Below, piece after piece: positions 13,944 through 19,110 of a stretch of DNA of 19,110 bases. The translations under genes and the position numbers were made by a program. The stretch lies in the NCBI GenBank assembly GCA_035513215.1, contig DATKCK010000014.1, positions 1 through 19,110 of the forward strand, in the 5' to 3' direction. The DNA is from DATCZB01 sp035513215 (GTDB lineage: Bacteria; Pseudomonadota; Gammaproteobacteria; Steroidobacterales; Rariloculaceae). How positions within the stretch are numbered: the first letter of the stretch is position 1; each line of letters starts with the position of its first letter. The notes below the pieces were generated by a model. It saw only the letters and a list, made by a program, of their open reading frames with translations. It was not told the origin of the DNA and did not search any database.

Positions 13944-14513
13944 TCAGGCGATGACCTCGCCGAGCCCGAACTCGACGCTGCCGGCCTTGCTGCGCCTGAC
14001 CCATCGAAGGCGCGCGATGTCGGGCCATTCCCCGCCCCGCTCGCGCTCGAGATAGATCCTGGCGCCGGCCGCCAGACGAGCGAGCAGGGACTCGAGCACC
14101 GGCGTCGCAGCCGACTGATAGGGCGGATCGACGAAGACGATGTCGAACCTGCCGATGCCGGGTCGCGCGAGATAGGCCTCGGCGTCGGCGTTGACGATCT
14201 CGGCTTCGGCACGCAGCTCGTCCCGCAGGCGCTCGAGCGCGCTCGCGGAGCGCGCATCGCGCTCGACGAGAACAGCGGCCGCCGCGCCGCGGGAAAGTGC
14301 CTCGAAGCCGAGCACTCCGGTGCCCGCGTACAGATCGAGACAACGAGCGCCGTGCAACTCGGGATCGAGCCAGTTGAAGAGAGTTTCGCGCACGCGATCG
14401 GGCGTCGGTCGAAGCTCCGATCCCGGCGCTATGGCGACTCGGCGACGCCGCCACATGCCGCCGATGATCCGCACCGAACCCGGCTTCGATGTCTTTCCGC
14501 GCGCTCTGCCCAC
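13944..14513 (-). CDS. rsmD: 16S rRNA (guanine(966)-N2)-methyltransferase
   Basis: RsmD methylates N2 of G966 in 16S rRNA during 30S assembly. The 189-residue product from GTG 14513 has SVRIIGGMWRRRRV (13-26), LRPTPDRVRETLFNWL (34-49), the SAM-binding motif CLDLYAGTGVLGFEALSRGA (58-77) and the catalytic motif VDPPY (128-132, an NPPY-type site for exocyclic amino groups). The frame is open to ATG 14633, which would run into the divergent ftsY gene. GTG 14513 agrees best with family length, although its Shine-Dalgarno is weak. rsmD next to coaD is a common bacterial arrangement. Confidence 0.93.
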   Translation of the reverse strand: MGRARGKTSKPGSVRIIGGMWRRRRVAIAPGSELRPTPDRVRETLFNWLDPELHGARCLDLYAGTGVLGFEALSRGAAAAVLVERDARSASALERLRDELRAEAEIVNADAEAYLARPGIGRFDIVFVDPPYQSAATPVLESLLARLAAGARIYLERERGGEWPDIARLRWVRRSKAGSVEFGLGEVIA

Positions 14514-14557
14514 CGTCGACCGTTGCCTCGCCGTCCCCGCATCATAAATCGCAAGCG

Positions 14558-14563
14558 TATAAT
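14558..14563 (+). promoter_or_regulatory. Consensus -10 hexamer upstream of ftsY
   Basis: TATAAT lies 41 nt before the ftsY GTG, in the AT-richest part of the rsmD-ftsY divergent gap. No good -35 is found at 16-18 nt (CCCCGC at 17), so an activator may help, or the call may be wrong. TATGAT on the minus strand (14546-14541) could serve rsmD. Confidence 0.45.
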
Positions 14564-14603
14564 TTCGCGGCCTTACGACCCGAGTTTGAGAGACTGAAGA
14601 ATC

Positions 14604-15548
14604 GTGTCCACCGACACCGCCCCCGGAAAGCACGGGTTTCTGGCAAGGCTCAAGCAGCGTCTGAACCAGGGCAAATCGTGGCTCGGATCCGGCGTGACCG
14701 CCGTATTTGGCCAGCCGGTGGACGAAGACTCCCTTGCCGAGCTCGAAGACGCGCTGCTACTCGCCGACGTCGGCATCGAGGCGACCGAGCGTCTCGTCGA
14801 TGCCGTCCGCAAACGCGCCCGCCGCGCCGATGCCGGGGGCAAGTCGCTGTCGGAGCTCCTTTGCGAGTGCGTCAGAGAGATCCTCGAGCCGCTAGAGCAG
14901 CCGCTTACGCTCGAGCCGGCGGCCTCCCCTCGCGTGATTCTCGTTGTCGGCGTCAACGGCACGGGCAAGACGACGACGATCGGCAAGCTTGCGTACCGCC
15001 TGAAATCCGAAGGCCGGTCCGTTCTGATCGCCGCCGGCGACACATTTCGCGCGGCCGCGGTGGAGCAGCTCGGCCGCTGGGCCGAGCGCGCGGGCGCGAC
15101 GCTCGTGAGCCAGGCGGAAGGCGCCGATCCGGCCGCCGTCGTGCACGATGCGCTCGCGGCGGCAAGAGCCAAGGGCATCGATGTCGTCCTGGCCGACACG
15201 GCGGGCAGGCTGCACACGGCCGGCGGCCTGATGGACGAGCTCGACAAGATATGCCGCGTGATCAAGCGTTTCGATCCCGAGGCGCCGCACGAGGTGCTGC
15301 TCGTGCTCGATGCCACGCAGGGTCAGAACGCCCTGACGCAGGCGATCGAGTTCGAGCGCCGTGTCGGCGTCAGCGGAATCGCCGTCACCAAGCTCGACGG
15401 CAGCGCCAAGGGCGGCATCGTGCTCGCGATCGCCGAGCGGCTCGGCCTGCCGATACGGTTCATCGCAATCGGCGAAGGTATCGAGGACTTTGCGACGTTT
15501 CGTGCAGCGGACTTTGCGAAAGCCCTGACGGGAGTCGACGCCGCATGA
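14604..15548 (+). CDS. ftsY: Signal recognition particle receptor FtsY (short form)
   Basis: FtsY is the GTPase that receives SRP-ribosome complexes at the inner membrane. The 314-residue product has an N domain (about 10-105) and a G domain with G1 GVNGTGKTT (116-124), DTFRAAA (146-152), G3 DTAGR (198-202), G4 TKLD (262-265) and GEGIEDF (290-296, where the family usually has GEGIDDL). It lacks the long acidic A domain of E. coli FtsY (497 residues), starting almost directly with the amphipathic N-domain helix. The start is GTG 14604. The stop overlaps the ftsE ATG by four bases (ATGA). Confidence 0.96.
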   Translation: MSTDTAPGKHGFLARLKQRLNQGKSWLGSGVTAVFGQPVDEDSLAELEDALLLADVGIEATERLVDAVRKRARRADAGGKSLSELLCECVREILEPLEQPLTLEPAASPRVILVVGVNGTGKTTTIGKLAYRLKSEGRSVLIAAGDTFRAAAVEQLGRWAERAGATLVSQAEGADPAAVVHDALAAARAKGIDVVLADTAGRLHTAGGLMDELDKICRVIKRFDPEAPHEVLLVLDATQGQNALTQAIEFERRVGVSGIAVTKLDGSAKGGIVLAIAERLGLPIRFIAIGEGIEDFATFRAADFAKALTGVDAA

Positions 15549-16210
15549 TTCGCTTCGAGAACGTTCAGAAGCGCTATCCGGGCGGCCGGGAGGCGCTCTC
15601 GGGCGTCTCGTTCGGCCTCGAGCGCGGTGAGATGGCGTTTCTGACGGGCCCGTCCGGCGCGGGCAAGAGCACGCTGCTCAAGCTCGTTGCGCTGATCGAG
15701 CGGCCGACCCGCGGCACCGTTCTCGTCAATCAGCAGAACACCTCGCGAATCCGCCGCCGACGCGTGCCCTACTTCCGCCAGCGCATCGGCATCGTGTTTC
15801 AGGACCACAAGCTGCTCTATGACCGGTCCGTCTTCGACAACGTCGCGCTGCCGCTCGTCATCGCAGGTTTAAAGCCGCGCGAGATTGGCCGCCGTGTGCG
15901 CGCCTCGCTCGATCAGGTGGGGCTTCTCGATCGCGAGTCGCATCCGCCGATCACGCTTTCGACGGGGGAGCAGCAGCGGATCGGCATCGCGCGCGCCGTC
16001 GCGAGCCGCCCCGACGTCGTCATCGCCGACGAACCCACTGGCAATCTCGACCCGGCCCTGTCGTTCGACATCATGCGGCTCTTCGAACGGTTCAACGACG
16101 TCGGCGTCACCCTGCTGATCGCGACACACAATCTCGAGCTGATCAGCCGGCTCGACCATCGCTGCATCGAGCTCGTCGGCGGCAGGCTCGTCAGGGACAG
16201 CGGCCGATGA
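15545..16210 (+). CDS. ftsE: Cell division ATP-binding protein FtsE
   Basis: FtsE is the ATPase of the FtsEX complex, which controls peptidoglycan hydrolases at the division septum through EnvC-type activators. The 221-residue product has Walker A GPSGAGKS (35-42), Q-loop FQDHK (85-89), ABC signature LSTGEQQ (138-144), Walker B VVIADEP (158-164) and the switch His in ATHN (about 195). The signature has Thr where many FtsE proteins have Gly (LSGGEQ). ATGA overlaps at both ends tie it translationally to ftsY and ftsX. Confidence 0.97.
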   Translation: MIRFENVQKRYPGGREALSGVSFGLERGEMAFLTGPSGAGKSTLLKLVALIERPTRGTVLVNQQNTSRIRRRRVPYFRQRIGIVFQDHKLLYDRSVFDNVALPLVIAGLKPREIGRRVRASLDQVGLLDRESHPPITLSTGEQQRIGIARAVASRPDVVIADEPTGNLDPALSFDIMRLFERFNDVGVTLLIATHNLELISRLDHRCIELVGGRLVRDSGR

Positions 16211-17118
16211 TCGCGCGCTACTTCAGATCGCATCTCACGATGCTCGGCGCGGCGCTCGGCCGCATCGGCAATACACCCGTCGGCGCGGCGCTCAACGTGC
16301 TCGTGGTCGCGGTCGCGCTCTCGCTGCCGGCCGCCATGCAGGTGCTCATCGAAAACTTGAGAAGCATGAGCCCGGCCTTCGCCGACGCCGCCGACTTCTC
16401 GGTCTATCTCGAGCTCGACGTGGACGAGGATCGCGGCCGTGCCCTGAGCGACGAGATCGCCCAACGCGACGACGTCGAGTCGACGACTTTCATCAGCAAT
16501 CTCGAGGGCCTCGCCGACTTGAAGACGCAGACGGCCTTCGGCGGCGCGCTCGACGCATTGACCGAGAACCCGCTGCCGCATGTGATCCGGGTCCGGCCGC
16601 GCGCCGATGCGATCGCGCGCATCGACGCGCTGGCCGAGGCGCTCGAGGCGATCGACGAGACGGAATTCGTGCAACTCGACCGGCTCTGGGTCGAGCGGCT
16701 CAATGCGATCCTCGCGCTCGGCGGCCGCGCGGTCGATATCGTTACCGTGCTCCTGGCTGCAGCCGTCGTTCTCGTCATCGGCAATACGATCCGGCTCGAA
16801 ATCAACAACCGCCGTACCGAGATCGAGGTCTTGAAGCTCGTCGGCGCGACCGACGGCTTCATACGCCGGCCGTTTCTGTATACCGGGCTTTGTCTCGGGT
16901 CCCTCGGCGCGCTGACGGCGGCCGTGATGATCGCGATCGGGCTGATGCTCCTGTCCCGCCCGGTCGGCAACCTCGCGGCGCTCTATGCCGCCGACTTCAG
17001 GCTAACGGGGCTCGGGCTCGGGGGTTCCGGAATCCTCGTCGGCGGCGGAGCCCTGCTCGGGTGGGCCGGCGCCTGGATCGCCGCGGCCCGCCACCTGCGG
17101 GCCATAGAGCCGGTCTGA
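16207..17118 (+). CDS. ftsX: Cell division permease-like protein FtsX
   Basis: FtsX is the membrane partner of FtsE, passing ATPase-driven changes to periplasmic hydrolase regulators. The 303-residue product shows four hydrophobic segments at about 26-46, 173-194, 224-248 and 270-292. A periplasmic domain of about 125 residues lies between the first two, as expected. The conserved cytoplasmic segment NTIRLEINNRRTEIEVLKLVGATDGFIRRPF (given in part: NRRTEIEVLKLVGAT) precedes the third segment. The ATG at 16207 overlaps the ftsE stop. rpoH follows after 78 bp that contain a CIRCE operator. Confidence 0.96.
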   Translation: MIARYFRSHLTMLGAALGRIGNTPVGAALNVLVVAVALSLPAAMQVLIENLRSMSPAFADAADFSVYLELDVDEDRGRALSDEIAQRDDVESTTFISNLEGLADLKTQTAFGGALDALTENPLPHVIRVRPRADAIARIDALAEALEAIDETEFVQLDRLWVERLNAILALGGRAVDIVTVLLAAAVVLVIGNTIRLEINNRRTEIEVLKLVGATDGFIRRPFLYTGLCLGSLGALTAAVMIAIGLMLLSRPVGNLAALYAADFRLTGLGLGGSGILVGGGALLGWAGAWIAAARHLRAIEPV

Positions 17119-17139
17119 GCCGAGGGAACCCGGGGCGCG

Positions 17140-17166
17140 TTAGCACTCTAAGGATGAGAGTGCTAA
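17140..17166. promoter_or_regulatory. CIRCE operator (HrcA binding site) upstream of rpoH
   Basis: TTAGCACTC (17140-17148), nine bases, then GAGTGCTAA (17158-17166) is an exact match to the CIRCE consensus bound by the HrcA repressor. It lies 31 nt before the rpoH ATG. The seen match is perfect in all 18 arm positions; regulation by HrcA is inferred, and hrcA itself is not in the window. The usual targets known for CIRCE are groESL and dnaK operons. Confidence 0.93.
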
Positions 17167-17169
17167 TAT
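17140..17169 (+). promoter_or_regulatory. Candidate rpoH promoter embedded in the CIRCE arms
   Basis: TTAGCA (17140-17145) in the left arm serves as a four-of-six -35. TGC-TAATAT (17161-17169), starting in the right arm, is an extended -10. The spacing is 18 nt. Transcription would begin near 17176, about 20 nt before the ATG, so HrcA bound to CIRCE would block RNA polymerase directly. Confidence 0.5.
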
Positions 17170-17196
17170 TTTGATCGGCGAGAAAGGAGGCCCTGA

Positions 17197-18048
17197 ATGA
17201 CGACAGCCCTGGCTTTGCGCAATCAGCTGCTGGCGAGCCCGCTCGGCAGCCTCGACCACTATATCCAGCAGGTCAGCGCCTTGCCGGTTCTGAGCGTCGA
17301 GGAAGAACAGGCGCTCGCGACACGGCTGCGCGAGGACCACGATCTCGAGGCAGCGCGCACGCTCGTCATGGCCAATCTGCGATTCGTCGTGCACATCGCG
17401 CGCGGTTACACGGGCTACGGTCTGCCGCTCGGCGACCTCGTTCAGGAAGGCAATATCGGCCTGATGAAGGCCGTCCGCAGATTCGACCCGACCGTCGGTG
17501 TCCGCCTCGTTTCGTTCGCCGTCCACTGGATTCGCGCCGAGATTCACGAGTACGTGCTCAGAAACTGGCGGCTCGTCAAGGTCGCGACGACGAAGGCACA
17601 GAGGAAGCTCTTCTTCAATCTGCGCAAGTCCAAGGAGCGGCTCGGATGGCTCAACGCCGAGGAGACGCGGGCCATCGCCGACGATCTCGGCGTCTCGGCG
17701 CGCGACGTCACCGAGATGGAGCGCAGGCTCACGGGCTACGACGTTTCCTACGACCCCTCGCCCGCCGAGGACGACGAGTACTCGCCGAGCAATTACCTGC
17801 CGAGCCCGGATCAGGACCCGGCGGAGGCCATCGAGCAGGCCGACTGGGATGACGCCAATCACACGAGCCTCGAGCTCGCCATGTCCGACCTCGACGATCG
17901 CTCGCGAAGCATCATCGAGCGACGCTGGCTCGCCGATAGCAAGTCCACTCTGCACGAGCTGGCCGCTGAGTACCACGTCTCCGCGGAGCGGATTCGTCAG
18001 ATCGAGGCGGCCGCGATAGGCAAGCTTCGCGGCGCGATGGCCGGCTGA
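17197..18048 (+). CDS. rpoH: RNA polymerase sigma-32 (heat-shock sigma factor)
   Basis: RpoH directs RNA polymerase to heat-shock promoters. The 283-residue product contains region 2 (VMANLRFVVHIARGYTGYG, 57-75; LVQEGNIGLMKAVRRFDP, 81-98; VSFAVHWIRAEIHEYVLRNW, 105-124). It also has the RpoH box QRKLFFNLRK (135-144), which separates it from other sigma factors, and a C-terminal region 4.2 helix-turn-helix (STLHELAAEYHVSAERIRQIE). A very strong Shine-Dalgarno, AAAGGAGG, ends 6 nt before ATG 17197. The predicted leader is short, so the extended 5' RNA thermometer seen in E. coli may be absent. The upstream CIRCE site suggests repression by HrcA. Confidence 0.97.
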   Translation: MTTALALRNQLLASPLGSLDHYIQQVSALPVLSVEEEQALATRLREDHDLEAARTLVMANLRFVVHIARGYTGYGLPLGDLVQEGNIGLMKAVRRFDPTVGVRLVSFAVHWIRAEIHEYVLRNWRLVKVATTKAQRKLFFNLRKSKERLGWLNAEETRAIADDLGVSARDVTEMERRLTGYDVSYDPSPAEDDEYSPSNYLPSPDQDPAEAIEQADWDDANHTSLELAMSDLDDRSRSIIERRWLADSKSTLHELAAEYHVSAERIRQIEAAAIGKLRGAMAG

Positions 18049-18070
18049 TCGGGATTCGTCCGAATCAGCC
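18043..18070. terminator. Hairpin overlapping the rpoH stop codon
   Basis: GGCTGAT (18043-18049) pairs with ATCAGCC (18064-18070). CGG (18050-18052) pairs with CCG (18060-18062) above a one-base bulge, leaving a 7-nt loop. The rpoH TGA is inside the left arm. No T run follows, so it may protect the 3' end or pause polymerase between convergent rpoH and the OmpA-type gene. Confidence 0.35.
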
Positions 18071-18103
18071 GGGCAATCGGCCGGACAACAAGCGCGACAT
18101 CGG

Positions 18104-18766
18104 CTAAATCGTCAGCGGAACGAGCGTCAGCTCGACACGCCGATTTACCTGACGGCCTTCGGCCGTGTTGTTGTCCGCGACCGGACGCTCCTCGCCCATT
18201 CCGACCTCGATGATCCGGTCGCGCAGCACGTCACGCGTGACGAGGTAAGACGCGACCGACGACGCCCTGCGCTCGGAGAGCTGCTGGTTGTACTGGTTCG
18301 TGCCGGTGCTGTCCGTATGACCGGCAACCTCGACGACGGTCTGCTCGTACTCGCTAATTACGAGGCTGACCGAGTTCAGCACGTCGTAGAACCCGGCATT
18401 GAGATCGGCGCTGTCCGTCGCGAACGTGATGTTGCCCGGCATGTTCAGCGTGATGTTGTCGCCGATGCGCGTAACGCTGACGCCGGTGCGATCGAGCTCG
18501 GCCCGCAGCGCGGTTTCCTGCCGATCCATGTAGGCGCCGACGCCGCCGCCCGCTAGCGCGCCGATGCCAGCGCCGACGAGCGCGCGCTTCTTGCGCTCCA
18601 TCGAGCTGTCTCCCGTGATCAGGCCCGCGACGGCACCGGCCGCCGCGCCGATCAGGGCGTTGCGCTGAGCGCGCGCCGCCTGCTCCTCACGCGTGAAGGG
18701 ATCGAGCGTCGTGCACGCGGTAATCGCCGCGGCCGCTGCCAAAATGCCAATTCCTTTGACTTTCAT
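18104..18766 (-). CDS. OmpA-family outer-membrane lipoprotein with glycine-zipper region
   Basis: The 220-residue product has a lipoprotein signal with lipobox ITAC (Cys18). A glycine-zipper-rich segment at about 36-80 follows (ALIGAAAGAVAGLITG and ALVGAGIGALAGGGVGAYM). The C-terminal OmpA-like peptidoglycan-binding domain spans about 105-215, with GHTDSTG, NQQLSERRASSVASYL and the closing NRRVEL motif. Such proteins (YiaD-like) anchor the outer membrane to the cell wall. ATG 18766 is preceded by GGAGG 9 nt upstream; ATG 18784 would place that Shine-Dalgarno inside the gene and is rejected. It converges with rpoH with a 55-nt gap. Confidence 0.93.
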   Translation of the reverse strand: MKVKGIGILAAAAAITACTTLDPFTREEQAARAQRNALIGAAAGAVAGLITGDSSMERKKRALVGAGIGALAGGGVGAYMDRQETALRAELDRTGVSVTRIGDNITLNMPGNITFATDSADLNAGFYDVLNSVSLVISEYEQTVVEVAGHTDSTGTNQYNQQLSERRASSVASYLVTRDVLRDRIIEVGMGEERPVADNNTAEGRQVNRRVELTLVPLTI

Positions 18767-18864
18767 AACAGTAGCCCTCCTCAAGGGTCCGTCCTGCTTA
18801 AGGATAGCAGTATCATGCCAGCCCGGAACTGAACGGAATGTGACTTGGCTCGGAATCGCAGGAG

Positions 18865-19110
18865 ATGAGCTCGCCGACGACGTTGGACGAGTGGGCCGAC
18901 CGCTACGGCGCGCTCAGGGCCCGCGGGCCGGGCAGCGTCAGCGCCTGGCTCGGGATTCCGCTCGCCGTGGTGTCGCTGATCGGCCTGCTGTGGGCCATTC
19001 CGGTGCCCGAAACGCTCCGCGCCGCCTCGCCCGCCATCAACTATGCGACGCTCTTCATCATGGCGACCTTCGTCTACTACTGCATACTTTCGATCAGCCT
19101 CGGCCTCGGC
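18865..19110 (+). CDS. Membrane protein resembling the Mpo1/DUF962 family, N-terminal part (cut by the right edge)
   Basis: The frame is open from ATG 18865 to the window end (82 residues); an in-frame TGA at 18841-18843 leaves this as the only early start, although AGGAG directly abuts the ATG. The sequence begins TTLDEWADRYG, then WLGIPLAVVSLIGLLWAIPVP and INYATLFIMATFVYYCILSISLGLG, giving two hydrophobic helices. Layout and the phrase GIPL-(I/A)-V...LLW resemble DUF962/Mpo1 proteins (yeast Mpo1 is an iron-dependent 2-hydroxy fatty acid dioxygenase). The usual N-terminal His/Asn residues (as in YGESHxxPxNxxIHxxGIPL) are not present; the equivalent stretch is ALRARGPGSVSAWLGIPL. Family assignment is tentative. 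Confidence 0.5.
   Translation, partial: MSSPTTLDEWADRYGALRARGPGSVSAWLGIPLAVVSLIGLLWAIPVPETLRAASPAINYATLFIMATFVYYCILSISLGLG

Noticed and set aside
14489..16210. Long plus-strand frame of 573 residues overlapping ftsY and joining the ftsE frame
   Set aside because: Its first two thirds are low-complexity Arg/Ala-rich sequence in a shifted frame of ftsY; only the part from 15545 is real (ftsE).
18807..18820. Sigma-54-like promoter (TGGCATGATACTGC, minus strand) upstream of the OmpA-type gene
   Set aside because: The GG and GC elements are separated by 9 nt instead of the strict 10, and the C after TGGCA is missing.

Overview
This window is a high-GC chromosomal segment from a gammaproteobacterium. 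The evidence is its gene content and order: sigma-32 (rpoH), ftsY-ftsE-ftsX, a fused coaBC next to dut, radC-rpmB-rpmG-mutM, and pyrE beside an exonuclease III gene. A more precise placement (for example near Woeseiales, Steroidobacterales or the Pseudomonas-like orders) is only a guess. No phage, CRISPR, tRNA, rRNA or intact transposase is visible. Most of the window is ordinary, densely packed housekeeping sequence. The unusual material lies between genes.

Layout. 1-1740 (minus strand): the start of an FkbM-type methyltransferase gene running off the left edge, preceded by a predicted lipoprotein with one haem-binding CxxCH motif. 1722-1795: a small cluster of GTCTGACACC repeats that contains the only usable start codons of that lipoprotein. 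1807-2493: trmB. 2537-4644 (minus): exonuclease III followed 2 nt later by an AmpG-type permease. 4706-6171 (plus): pyrE, then a secreted DUF4124-like coiled-coil protein. 6188-7933 (minus): coaBC-dut with no intergenic base. 8065-9298 (plus): radC, rpmB, rpmG. 9340-10542 (minus): a fatty-acid desaturase. 10656-11468 (plus): mutM. 11509-11636: a 128-bp element with 29-bp perfect inverted arms. 11649-14513 (minus): rsmD, coaD and gamma-glutamyltransferase, the last two overlapping by ATGA. 14604-18048 (plus): ftsY, ftsE, ftsX with ATGA overlaps, then rpoH. 18104-18766 (minus): an OmpA-type lipoprotein. 18865-end (plus): the start of a membrane protein resembling the Mpo1/DUF962 family.

How the genes relate. 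Two clusters that are separate in E. coli are contiguous here: pyrE-dut-coaBC-radC-rpmBG-mutM-coaD and rsmD-ftsYEX-rpoH. Together they cover pyrimidine and dUTP metabolism, coenzyme A synthesis (coaBC and coaD), DNA base repair (exonuclease III, mutM, dut), ribosome and tRNA maturation (rpmB, rpmG, rsmD, trmB), membrane protein targeting and division (ftsY, ftsEX), and the heat-shock sigma factor.

The strongest observation is a perfect CIRCE operator (TTAGCACTC-N9-GAGTGCTAA) at 17140-17166, directly in front of rpoH. Its two arms coincide with a plausible -35 and extended -10. This suggests that the HrcA repressor controls synthesis of sigma-32, joining two heat-shock systems often treated as parallel.
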